Source of the DNA: CAYYWV01 sp964475385
Lineage (GTDB): Bacteria > Pseudomonadota > Alphaproteobacteria > JAAXGF01
DNA: 20,468 bases
Assembly: GCA_964475385.1 (NCBI GenBank)
Contig: CAYYWV010000048.1
Span: 1-20,468 of the forward strand
Reading direction: 5' to 3'
Shown here: in pieces, positions 7,154 to 13,727 of the stretch
How positions within the stretch are numbered: position 1 is the stretch's first letter
Layout of the letters: each line of letters starts with the position of its first letter
Notes under the pieces: generated by a model
What the model saw: the letters and a program-made list of their open reading frames with translations, nothing else
The model's database searches: none
What the model was told of the DNA's origin: nothing
Made by a program: the position numbers and the translations under genes

Positions 7154-8566
7154 ATGAAAGCGAGGACTCTCGAGAAGCTGCATTCGCCGCCGATCGTTCT
7201 CGGCGTCCTGCGGGTCGTCGACGCGCTGGTCGTGGTGCTCGCCGCCCGCGCCGCCTTCGTGGTCCGGCACGGCTGGGTCGCGTGGCCGTTCGACTACCTG
7301 GTGGTGACGGCGATCGGCGCGGTCCTGACCCTCAACATGTTCCAGGCCGCGAAGCTCTACGTCTTCGACGACCTCGCGCGGCTGCCGCTCCAGGTCTACC
7401 GGCTGTCGATGGCGCTGCCGGCGGTGCTTCTCATGTTGCTCGCCCTCGGCTTCTTCACCAAGACGTCGGAGGAGTTCTCGCGCCTGTGGGCTGTAGGCTG
7501 GTTCGGGTTCACCTTCGCCGGGATCGTGGGCGTGCGCGCCTTGTTGGCCATGCGAATCCGGGTCTGGCAGGAACGGGGATGGTTGCAACGCAACCTCATC
7601 ATCATCGGCGCGGGCGAGGTCGGCCAGCGGCTCGTTCGCCACCTGATCGCCGCGCGCGAGCCCGGGATTCGGCTTCTCGGCCTGTTCGACGACCGCCGCT
7701 CGCGCGTGCCCGACGAGATCGAGGGCTACCGCGTGCTCGGCACGGTCGACGACATCCCCGCCTTCACCCGCGACCACCGGGTCGACGAGATCGTGATCGC
7801 GCTGCCCTGGGACAACATGGGCCGCCTCAACGATTGCATCGACCGCTTGCGCGCGGTGGCGGCGAACGTGCAGCTTTGCCCCGACGTGCTTGGCTTCCGG
7901 CTGTTCAACCGGGGCGTGCGCCATGTGGCGGGGGTGCCCATGCTCTCGGTCGCCGAGCTTCCGCTGTCGGGCTGGAGCCTTGTGGTCAAGGCGTTGGAGG
8001 ACCGGTTGATCGCGCTCGTCCTTTTGGCGCTGGCTGCGCCGTTGTTCGCGGTCATCGCGCTCGCCATCCGACTCGACAGCCCGGGGCCGATTCTGTTCCG
8101 CCAGCGCCGCTACGGGTTCAACAACGAAGTCATCACCGTCTACAAGTTCCGCACCATGCGCTACGATCCAAACGCCCCCGAAGACGTTCGCCAGGCGACG
8201 CGCAACGATCCCAGGGTGACGCGGGTCGGGGCCTTTCTCCGTCGCCACAGCCTCGACGAGCTGCCCCAGCTTCTCAACGTGCTCAAGGGCGAGATGTCGC
8301 TGGTCGGCCCGCGGCCGCACGCGGTCGCCCACAACGAGCAGTACGCGCGCCTGATCGACGGCTACCTCGGCCGCCACAAGGTCAAGCCGGGGATTACCGG
8401 CTGGGCGCAGGTCAACGGCCTGCGCGGCGAGACCGAGACCGTCGATAAGATGGAGGCGCGCGTGCGCCACGACATCTATTACATCGACAACTGGTCGCTT
8501 TTGTTCGACCTGCGCATCCTTTTGCTCACGCTGTTCGTGGGCTTTCGCTCGGAGAACGCCTATTGA
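7154..8566 (+). CDS. Undecaprenyl-phosphate sugar phosphotransferase (WcaJ-type EPS initiator)
   Basis: 470-aa polyisoprenyl-phosphate hexose-1-phosphate transferase that loads the first sugar (often glucose-1-P) on undecaprenyl phosphate to start exopolysaccharide synthesis. Layout: four N-terminal hydrophobic segments (about 15-38, 45-68, 84-102, 112-132), a CoA-binding/Rossmann-like domain starting at LIIIGAGEVGQRL (148-160), a membrane re-entrant helix (about 282-306), then the catalytic domain with KFRTMR (331-336), SLDELPQ (366-372), LVGPRP (383-388) and PGITGWAQVNGLRGET (412-427). Full length for the family. The ATG at 7154 has only a weak, distant GGAG upstream. Its stop overlaps the TTG start of the next gene by 4 nt. 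No polymerase, flippase or other EPS glycosyltransferases are in the window. Confidence 0.95.
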   Translation: MKARTLEKLHSPPIVLGVLRVVDALVVVLAARAAFVVRHGWVAWPFDYLVVTAIGAVLTLNMFQAAKLYVFDDLARLPLQVYRLSMALPAVLLMLLALGFFTKTSEEFSRLWAVGWFGFTFAGIVGVRALLAMRIRVWQERGWLQRNLIIIGAGEVGQRLVRHLIAAREPGIRLLGLFDDRRSRVPDEIEGYRVLGTVDDIPAFTRDHRVDEIVIALPWDNMGRLNDCIDRLRAVAANVQLCPDVLGFRLFNRGVRHVAGVPMLSVAELPLSGWSLVVKALEDRLIALVLLALAAPLFAVIALAIRLDSPGPILFRQRRYGFNNEVITVYKFRTMRYDPNAPEDVRQATRNDPRVTRVGAFLRRHSLDELPQLLNVLKGEMSLVGPRPHAVAHNEQYARLIDGYLGRHKVKPGITGWAQVNGLRGETETVDKMEARVRHDIYYIDNWSLLFDLRILLLTLFVGFRSENAY

Positions 8567-9699
8567 GCCGCCGCAATGAACCGGACTCCGCGCCGCTTCC
8601 GCAGGGCCGCCCGGGCCCCGATGGCGCGCCGTCCGTCGTCCGCCGGGAAGGCGACGCGTTCGTCCTTCCCGAAGGCTTTCGGGAAACGTTGATCGCGCCT
8701 TTGCTCGCCGCGCCCGAAAGCGCGCGCTGCGCGATCTCGCTTCTCGGCGCGCCGCTCGTTTACGCCTGCGCGCAGGCCTGCAAGGACGTGGCGCTCGACA
8801 TGGACGCTCTGCGCGCGAGCGCCCAGCTCGTCGCGATTCGGGCCAGGGCGTTGCGCGCGCGGCTGATGGCGTTGTGCACGGCGCTCGCCCGCGTCGGCGC
8901 GCCGCCGGTCGCGATCAAGGGGCTCGCGACCAGCCTCACCCTTTACGCCAAGCCTTATCTCCGGCTTCTGCCCGACGCCGATCTCCTGTTCCGCGAAGGC
9001 GATCTTGCGGCCGCGGCCTGGGCGCTCGGCGCTTGGCGTTTCGAAAGCCGGCCCGATCTCTGCGAGACGCGCCGCTGGGGGGCGCTGACCGAGGCCAGCT
9101 TCGCGCCGGTCGCGCCGCCCGACGGGGCGTTCCTGGTCGACGTTCACCGCCTGGTCGATGATCCGCCGGCGTCCGAAGGGCTCACGACCGAGGCCGTGTT
9201 CGCGCGCTCGCAGCGGATCGAGACCGACGCCGGCATTCTGTTCGCGCCCGCGCCCGCCCACAGCTTCTGCATTCTGGCGTTGCACGCCTTTCGCGACCGC
9301 TACGAGCCGCGCGGGCTCAAGTCGCTGGTCGACGCCGCCCTTCTGATCGCGATCGAGGGCGGGCGGATCGACTGGGACGAGGTCGAGCGCTGCGCCCGCG
9401 CGGGCCGCTTCGTCGGGCGGGTCGTGTTCTACCGCGAGCTTCTCGCCGCGCTCGGGATCGCGCTGCCGACGCGCCCGTTCGCGCAGAATCGGCTGTCTTG
9501 GGCCGGGCGGCGGCTGCTCGCCCATGTGACGGCCGGTTACCGCCGCCCCCGGCGCATGGCCCAGCCCGATTCGCGCAAGCTGGCGTTCGAGCTCGCGCTT
9601 CTCGATTCCCCGGTCGAGAGCCTGCGCCTCAACGCCCGGCGGCTGAGCGGCCTGATCGCCCCGCGCGGCCATCTTCTGCCCGGTCTGCCCGCCGCCTGA
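8563..9699 (+). CDS. PF14907-type nucleotidyltransferase-fold protein
   Basis: 378-aa protein of the uncharacterised 'NTP_transf_5' nucleotidyltransferase group. Marks are PVAIKGLA (115-122, the K-G pair of the fold), a metal-binding RLLPDADLL (134-142) and a third acidic/His element LVDVHRLVDD (191-200), then a helical C-terminal region with RGLKSLVDAALL. The first 35 residues are disordered and Pro/Arg-rich. The TTG start at 8563 is chosen because it overlaps the previous TGA (TTGA) and has GGAGA 7 nt upstream; no ATG is suitably placed. Such proteins recur in exosortase/EPS and HPr-rel-A-type clusters (family knowledge, not checked), which ties this plus-strand unit to the kinase/PqqD operon. 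Substrate unknown. Confidence 0.75.
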   Translation: MSRRNEPDSAPLPQGRPGPDGAPSVVRREGDAFVLPEGFRETLIAPLLAAPESARCAISLLGAPLVYACAQACKDVALDMDALRASAQLVAIRARALRARLMALCTALARVGAPPVAIKGLATSLTLYAKPYLRLLPDADLLFREGDLAAAAWALGAWRFESRPDLCETRRWGALTEASFAPVAPPDGAFLVDVHRLVDDPPASEGLTTEAVFARSQRIETDAGILFAPAPAHSFCILALHAFRDRYEPRGLKSLVDAALLIAIEGGRIDWDEVERCARAGRFVGRVVFYRELLAALGIALPTRPFAQNRLSWAGRRLLAHVTAGYRRPRRMAQPDSRKLAFELALLDSPVESLRLNARRLSGLIAPRGHLLPGLPAA

Positions 9700-9704
9700 G
9701 CGTC

Positions 9705-9719
9705 GCGGCCGCCGGCCGC
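9705..9719 (+). repeat. Small GC dyad after the nucleotidyltransferase gene
   Basis: GCGGCC-GCC-GGCCGC, six base pairs with a 3-nt loop, 6 nt after the stop. It could weaken read-through into the phosphoesterase gene but has no T-run. Confidence 0.25.
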
Positions 9720-9795
9720 CGCCCCGCCTTGATGCGGCCTGCGCCCCGTGCCAATAATCGCGCCGGTGACCGCGTTCCGGCCGAGGAGGAAGGCG

Positions 9796-10620
9796 ATGCT
9801 GCGTATCGCGCATCTCAGCGACACCCATGTGACCGAGCCGTCGGAGCGGCTTTGCGGCCTGCATACGCCGACGCTGCTGCGCCGCGCGCTCGAGGCGGTC
9901 GCGCGCGGCGAGGCGGGCGGTCCGGTCGATGCGATCGTGATCACCGGCGATCTGACCCACCGGGGCGAGCCGGCGGCTTATGACGAGCTTCGCCGCTGCC
10001 TCGAGGGCGTGACGGTCCCTGTCTATCTCGGGATCGGCAACCACGACCGGCGCGCCGCCTTCCGCGCGGCCTTCGGCGCCGAGACGCGCTACGCAGAGGG
10101 CGACTTCGTGCAGTACGTCGTCGATTTTCCCGAGCACCGGCTGGTCATGCTGGACACCGTAATCGACGGCGCGCCCGAGGGCCTTCTTTGCGAGGCGCGG
10201 CTCGACTGGCTCGACCGCGCGCTCGCCGCGCGCGCCGATGCGCCGACCCTCGTGTTCCTCCACCACCCGCCGTTCCGCAGCCATATTCCGCCGCTCGACG
10301 CCATCGGCCTCGACGGCATCGAAGGTCTCGCCCGGGTGATCGCCCGCCATCCCCAGGTCGCGAGCCTTCACGCCGGCCATGTGCACCGCACAATGAGCGG
10401 ACGGCTCGCCAGCCGCCCGGCGGTCGCCGTTCCCTCGACGTGCCATCAGACGGCGCTTGACCTCGCCGCGCCCGAGCTCGTGGTCGCCTATGAGCCGCCG
10501 GGGTTCGGGCTGATCCTCGCCGATGGAGCGGAAGTGCTGAATCATATAGTATTTTTCTCGGATTCGTCCGTTCCCAGGCTCGCCTATGGGCCGATGCGCG
10601 CCTGGCCGACGCGAACCTGA
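9796..10620 (+). CDS. CpdA-like metallophosphoesterase
   Basis: 274-aa calcineurin-like phosphoesterase resembling class III cyclic-nucleotide phosphodiesterases (CpdA/Rv0805 type). Metal-ligand motifs occur in order: SDTH (8-11), ITGDLTHRG (49-57), GIGNHDRR (79-86), FLHHPP (154-159) and HAGHVHR (192-198). There is no signal peptide or TM segment, so it is cytoplasmic. ATG 9796 is chosen over a GTG at 9748 because GAGGAGGAAGG lies just upstream and the protein then begins directly with the first strand (LRIAHLSDTH). It lies 96 nt after the nucleotidyltransferase on the same strand and is closed by a strong stem-loop. Whether it cleaves cAMP, another cyclic nucleotide or a lipid or nucleotide phosphodiester cannot be read from the sequence. 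Confidence 0.88.
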   Translation: MLRIAHLSDTHVTEPSERLCGLHTPTLLRRALEAVARGEAGGPVDAIVITGDLTHRGEPAAYDELRRCLEGVTVPVYLGIGNHDRRAAFRAAFGAETRYAEGDFVQYVVDFPEHRLVMLDTVIDGAPEGLLCEARLDWLDRALAARADAPTLVFLHHPPFRSHIPPLDAIGLDGIEGLARVIARHPQVASLHAGHVHRTMSGRLASRPAVAVPSTCHQTALDLAAPELVVAYEPPGFGLILADGAEVLNHIVFFSDSSVPRLAYGPMRAWPTRT

Positions 10621-10625
10621 GGCCG

Positions 10626-10652
10626 GCGGCCGGCGAGGCATGCGCCGGCCGC
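10626..10652 (+). terminator. Strong stem-loop after the phosphoesterase gene
   Basis: Perfect 10-bp stem GCGGCCGGCG / CGCCGGCCGC with a 7-nt loop, 5 nt after the TGA. No T-run follows. It probably ends the plus-strand unit that starts at the LapG-like gene. Confidence 0.5.
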
Positions 10653-10705
10653 ATGACAGGGCTTCCAGACCGGCAATGGTCGCGGCGCCGGCCATTCCCT
10701 ATCTT

Positions 10706-10720
10706 TGTTGCAGCGCAACA
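10706..10720. promoter_or_regulatory. TGTTGC-N3-GCAACA dyad (possible operator)
   Basis: Inverted repeat TGTTGC-AGC-GCAACA, preceded by ATCTT and followed by TACC. It lies 52 nt before a small ORF. It resembles TTGC/GCAA dyads reported at PhaR (polyhydroxyalkanoate regulator) operators in Alphaproteobacteria; this comparison is from memory and unverified. Confidence 0.4.
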
Positions 10721-10772
10721 TACCGCGGATCGCATACGCGATTGCGATCGCTGCAAGCGAGGGAGTCCGACC

Positions 10773-10925
10773 ATGTTGACGAGGCCGATTTTCGTTCGAG
10801 TCGCCCGCCGACCCAGCCCGTCTAAGCCCGCCAAGCCCAAGCAGGCCAGGCGCAGTGAGGAACGCGCCCTCGACGTCTCGCGCCATCCGATCGCGCTTCT
10901 GGTCCGCGGCGCGATGCGCTTCTAA
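10773..10925 (+). CDS. Possible 50-aa basic protein
   Basis: Short ORF with a plausible ribosome site (GAGGGAG about 6 nt before ATG), encoding a basic, Pro/Lys/Arg-rich 50-residue protein with no recognisable domain. It begins MLTRPIFVRVARRP, has a PSKPAKPKQARR stretch in the middle, and ends HPIALLVRGAMRF. Support is contextual: an upstream dyad that could be an operator and a 12-bp stem-loop 12 nt after its stop, the layout of a small monocistronic gene. No homologue is recognised, and a spurious ORF in GC-rich DNA cannot be excluded. Confidence 0.4.
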   Translation: MLTRPIFVRVARRPSPSKPAKPKQARRSEERALDVSRHPIALLVRGAMRF

Positions 10926-10937
10926 GTCCGCCGCGGC

Positions 10938-10971
10938 GGAGCGGGGCCGGGCCTCCCTGCGGCCCCGCTCC
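10938..10971 (+). terminator. 12-bp GC stem-loop after the small ORF
   Basis: Perfect stem GGAGCGGGGCCG / CGGCCCCGCTCC with a 10-nt loop. It is very stable by base composition and lies 12 nt after the small ORF stop. No T-run. Best read as a GC-type terminator. Confidence 0.5.
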
Positions 10972-10980
10972 CCAGCGGGC

Positions 10981-11000
10981 GGACGTTTCGCCGAACGTCC
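10981..11000 (+). repeat. Second stem-loop in the 10.9-11.1 kb spacer
   Basis: Perfect 7-bp dyad GGACGTT-TCGCCG-AACGTCC, 9 nt beyond the 12-bp stem-loop and unrelated to it in sequence. Confidence 0.5.
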
Positions 11001-11022
11001 TCCCAGTTTCCCCCAAGACCTT

Positions 11023-11048
11023 GCCCCGCGCGGCCCCGCCCGCGGGGC
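11023..11048 (+). repeat. Third stem-loop in the 10.9-11.1 kb spacer
   Basis: Perfect 8-bp stem GCCCCGCG / CGCGGGGC with a 10-nt loop, followed by the pyrimidine-rich GTCTTCTTGTTC. It may act as a terminator isolating the enamidase-like gene's promoter from upstream transcription. Confidence 0.45.
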
Positions 11049-11091
11049 GTCTTCTTGTTCCCGCCCTTGCCTCCGGCCGCCGCCTGAGCGG

Positions 11092-11103
11092 TTCTCCGGA
11101 GAA
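11092..11103. promoter_or_regulatory. 12-bp palindrome upstream of the enamidase-like gene
   Basis: Perfect palindrome TTCTCCGGAGAA, ending 10 nt before the putative -35 box of the amidohydrolase promoter, a usual position for an activator or repressor site. Regulator unknown. Confidence 0.4.
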
Positions 11104-11113
11104 AGGGTTTACT

Positions 11114-11141
11114 TTGGAAACATGGTCTTGAACGCTATGCT
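11114..11141 (+). promoter_or_regulatory. Putative sigma-70-type promoter of the enamidase-like gene
   Basis: TTGGAA (11114-11119) and TATGCT (11136-11141) with a 16-nt spacer, each matching four of six consensus bases, about 60 nt before the start codon. Confidence 0.5.
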
Positions 11142-11201
11142 TTGAACAATGGCGACGGCCGTCGCCCGCGCCGTCGGGGGCCAGTTAGGGAGGAACACGA
11201 G

Positions 11202-12392
11202 ATGTCACAAGCGAAACCGGCGGAGGCCGGCGACAAACTCGTCATTCGCAACATCGGGCTCATGCTTTCGGGCGACCTCGCCAAGCCCATCATCGACGCC
11301 GACTGCGTGATCGCGGAAGGCGGCCGGATCGCGGCGGTCGGGCGCGAGGCCGACCTCGACACCGAAGGCGCCAAGCGGGTGATCGACGCCAAGGGCACGG
11401 CGCTCGCCCCCGGCTTGATCGACAGCCATGTGCACCCGGTGTTCGGCGACTGGACCCCGCGCCAGAGCCAGCTCAATTGGATCGACAGCTTCCTCAACGG
11501 GGGCGTGACCACCATGGTCTCGGCGGGCGAGGTGCACCTGCCCGGCCGGCCCAAGGACATCACCGGGCTCAAGGCGCTCGCGATCACGGCGCAGCGCGCG
11601 TTCTCCAACTTCCGGCCCGGCGGGGTCAAGGTGCTGGCCGGCGCGCCGGTGATCGAAAAGGGCATGGTCGAGGAGGACTTTCGCGAACTCGCCGAGGCCG
11701 GGGTAACGCTTCTGGGCGAGGTCGGGCTCGGCGGGGTCAAGGCCGGCGACGAGGCGCGCCAGATGGTCGCTTGGGCGCGCAAGTACGGCATTCGCTCGAC
11801 CATTCACACCGGCGGGCCGTCGATCCCCGGCTCGGGGCTGATCGACCGCGACGTGGTGATGGAGGCCGACGCCGACGTGATCGGCCATATCAACGGCGGG
11901 CATACGGCGTTGCCGCTCGACCAGATCCGCGATCTCTGCGCCGAGACGACCCGGGCGATCGAGCTCGTGCACAATGGCAACGAACGCGCGGCGCTTTACG
12001 CTCTGCGCGTCGCGAACGAGATCGGCGGGCTCGAGCGCGTGATCCTGGGCACCGATTCGCCGGCCGGCTCGGGCGTTCAGCCTCTCGGCATCCTGCGCAT
12101 GATCGCCATGCTCTCGAGCCTCGGCGAGCTGCCGGCCGAACAAGCGATCTGCCTCGCCACCGGGAACACGGCGCGGATCCGGGGCCTCGACGGCGGGCTG
12201 ATCGAACCCGGCCGGGCGGCCGATTTCGTGCTTCTCGACCGCGCCCAGCACAGCGCGGGGCGCACGCTTCTCGAAAGCATCGAGCTCGGCGACCTTCCGG
12301 GAATCGGCATGGTCGTCATCGATGGGCTCCCGCGCGCGGGCCGCAGCCGCAACACGCCGCCGGCGACGACCTTGCCCGAGATCGTCGCCTGA
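11202..12392 (+). CDS. Enamidase-like amidohydrolase (6-oxotetrahydronicotinate hydrolase family)
   Basis: 396-aa binuclear-metal amidohydrolase. The sequence closely follows the pattern of enamidase from clostridial nicotinate fermentation, which opens 1,4,5,6-tetrahydro-6-oxonicotinate to 2-formylglutarate and ammonia. Metal ligands are visible as DSHVH (74-78), LGEVGL (171-176), IHTGG (201-205), IGHINGG (227-233) and GTDSPAG (283-289). Enamidase-like stretches include GGVTTMVSAG, LPGRPKD, ALAITAQRAF and the C-terminal SRNTPPA. The ATG at 11202 has AGGGAGGA upstream; an earlier in-frame start lacks one. It is transcribed alone from its own promoter; no nicotinate hydroxylase, 6-hydroxynicotinate reductase or downstream dicarboxylate genes are nearby, so the true substrate may be a different cyclic enamide or lactam. 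Family firm, substrate uncertain. Confidence 0.88.
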   Translation: MSQAKPAEAGDKLVIRNIGLMLSGDLAKPIIDADCVIAEGGRIAAVGREADLDTEGAKRVIDAKGTALAPGLIDSHVHPVFGDWTPRQSQLNWIDSFLNGGVTTMVSAGEVHLPGRPKDITGLKALAITAQRAFSNFRPGGVKVLAGAPVIEKGMVEEDFRELAEAGVTLLGEVGLGGVKAGDEARQMVAWARKYGIRSTIHTGGPSIPGSGLIDRDVVMEADADVIGHINGGHTALPLDQIRDLCAETTRAIELVHNGNERAALYALRVANEIGGLERVILGTDSPAGSGVQPLGILRMIAMLSSLGELPAEQAICLATGNTARIRGLDGGLIEPGRAADFVLLDRAQHSAGRTLLESIELGDLPGIGMVVIDGLPRAGRSRNTPPATTLPEIVA

Positions 12393-12395
12393 CGC

Positions 12396-12410
12396 CGGCC
12401 TTGCGGGCCG
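12396..12410. terminator. Weak dyad between convergent genes
   Basis: CGGCC-TTGCG-GGCCG in the 45-nt gap between the convergent amidohydrolase and bactofilin genes; possibly a two-way terminator. Short stem, no T-run. Confidence 0.25.
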
Positions 12411-12437
12411 CCGCCGTCCGTCAGGAGCGTAAGCGGC

Positions 12438-12980
12438 TCAGCGCGAGGCGGGCTTGTTGCCGCCGCCGCTGGCGGCGCTTGCGGGACCGCCGGATGCGCT
12501 CGACGTCTGGCCGCCGGTCTGGGCCGGCTTGATCGAGGAGACCGTGGCCTCGGCGGCCGGCTTGTCTTCGAGCCGGCGGCAGTGGCCTTCGACGAAGGCG
12601 CCTTCCTCGATCGAAAGCGTGCGATAGATGATATCCCCGTTGACCTTTGCGGTTTTCGCAATGGTTACGCGGGCGGCCTTGACCTCGCCGGTCACGGTGC
12701 CGCAGACGCGGATCGCGTCGGCGAACAGAGAGCCGTTGATCTTGGCGGCCTCGCCCACGGTCAGCGAACGGCTGTTGATGTCGCCTTCGACCGTTCCGTC
12801 GATCTGAAGGTCGCCCCCGCTTTGCAGGTTGCCGATGACCTTGAGATCGGCGCTGATGACCGAGGGCTTTCCGCTGTCCTTGACGGGCGCCGGGGCCGGT
12901 CCGCTCGACGAGCTGGCGCCCGGGGTCTTCGCAGGCTCGGTTTGCATCGGCTCCGGGCCCTTTTCAGGTTTTCCAAACAT
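12438..12980 (-). CDS. Bactofilin A
   Basis: 180-aa bactofilin: a polymer-forming cytoskeletal protein whose core is a right-handed beta-helix. The DUF583 core spans about 40-135, with stacked short repeats such as LQIDGTVEGDI, RSLTVGEAAKINGSLFADAIRVCGTVTGEVKA and ARVTIAKTAKVNGDI. It is flanked by disordered tails: an N-terminal Pro/Ser-rich tail with a possible MFGK membrane-association start, and a C-terminal Ser/Gly-rich tail. ATG 12980 has a very good AGAGGAGGTGG ribosome site. It is the second of two adjacent bactofilin genes on the minus strand, 124 nt after bactofilin B. Bactofilins place cell-wall or stalk enzymes and shape the cell; no partner peptidase is in the window. Confidence 0.93.
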   Translation of the reverse strand: MFGKPEKGPEPMQTEPAKTPGASSSSGPAPAPVKDSGKPSVISADLKVIGNLQSGGDLQIDGTVEGDINSRSLTVGEAAKINGSLFADAIRVCGTVTGEVKAARVTIAKTAKVNGDIIYRTLSIEEGAFVEGHCRRLEDKPAAEATVSSIKPAQTGGQTSSASGGPASAASGGGNKPASR

Positions 12981-13001
12981 CGCTTTACCACCTCCTCTGA
13001 G

Positions 13002-13018
13002 ACGGCGGCGGCCGCCGT
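13002..13018. repeat. GC palindrome between the bactofilin genes
   Basis: ACGGCGGC-G-GCCGCCGT, just upstream of the bactofilin A ribosome site on the minus strand. It might modulate the relative expression of the two genes. Confidence 0.3.
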
Positions 13019-13104
13019 GGCGATCCGCGTGCCTTGCTTAAGATACCGATCCTTCGATCCGTGCCAAGCGCGAAACGGATCGCGCGTTCGCCGGCGCGCT
13101 TTTT

Positions 13105-13548
13105 CTACCGTCCGCCGACATAAGACGGCTCCCCCCACGGCCTGCGGCCGTCGAGGAAATTGGGCGGCCGCCAGGGCCGGCGGCCTTCGACGGTCGCCCC
13201 GGGCTCGATCGTCAACGTGTTGTGGGTGACGTTGCCCATCACCCGGGCGGTGCGCGTGATGGTCACGCACATGGCCTCGACCGGGCCTTCGACCGTGCCT
13301 TCGATGCGCACGAACTCGGCGAAGATCGAGCCCAAGACATAGCCGCTCTTGTCGACCGCCACCTTCGCCGCGACGATGCTGCCGCGGACCTCGCCTTCGA
13401 TGCGAATCTCGCCGCTGCCGCCGATGTCGCCCGCAATCGCCGCGTCCGCCGCGATGACCGACGGCGTCTTTTCCGCGCCGGCCGCCGCGGGCGGAGGCCC
13501 ATTCCTCCGCGATCGCGAACCGGCGTCCCGCCTCAGCCGTGAAAACAT
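13105..13548 (-). CDS. Bactofilin B
   Basis: 147-aa bactofilin. An Arg-rich basic N-terminus (RLRRDAGSRSRRN, 4-16) could bind membrane or nucleic acid. It is followed by the beta-helix core (about 29-122) with repeats IRIEGEVRGSI, AKVAVDKSGYVLGSIFAEFVRIEGTVEG and ARVMGNVTHNTLTIEPGATVEG. The tail is distinctive: two RRPW motifs and a Pro/Gly-rich end. It differs from bactofilin A in both tails while sharing the core, which suggests an old duplication with specialised ends, possibly for co-assembly. ATG 13548 has only a moderate GGGA site. It is the first gene of the pair and is divergent from the GloB-like gene, with promoter-like sequence around 13626-13634. Confidence 0.92.
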   Translation of the reverse strand: MFSRLRRDAGSRSRRNGPPPAAAGAEKTPSVIAADAAIAGDIGGSGEIRIEGEVRGSIVAAKVAVDKSGYVLGSIFAEFVRIEGTVEGPVEAMCVTITRTARVMGNVTHNTLTIEPGATVEGRRPWRPPNFLDGRRPWGEPSYVGGR

Positions 13549-13625
13549 GAAAGCGTCCCGATACGGCGTGTTGCTCTCTTCTTCGCCTGCCGCCGGGTTC
13601 GGTTGCGGCCCCGCCCGGCGTGCGT

Positions 13626-13634
13626 TGTTATACT
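13626..13634 (+). promoter_or_regulatory. Extended -10 promoter (possibly bidirectional)
   Basis: TG-T-TATACT reads as an extended -10 for the plus-strand GloB-like gene. The reverse complement reads TATAAC and could serve as the -10 of the divergent bactofilin pair. Confidence 0.5.
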
Positions 13635-13727
13635 AGTGGGCGGCGCGGCGCTCGCCAACCGCGCAATCGCAAAGGCGCAGCCGCGCCCCGCAGCGCGCCC
13701 AAGAGCCACTCAAGGAGGACCGCAGCC

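Noticed and set aside
7067..8470. 467-codon minus-strand open frame
   Set aside because: Antisense to the WcaJ-type gene; no motif, composition typical of a shadow.
8560..10695. 711-codon open frame on the minus strand
   Set aside because: Antisense shadow of the nucleotidyltransferase and phosphoesterase genes, both of which carry clear motifs; the shadow is Arg/Gly/Ala-rich without a domain.
13081..13104. GCGCG/CGCGC hairpin followed by a T-run, like a terminator
   Set aside because: The T-run is on the plus strand, where no gene ends; for the minus-strand bactofilin B it would be an A-run before the hairpin, the wrong order.
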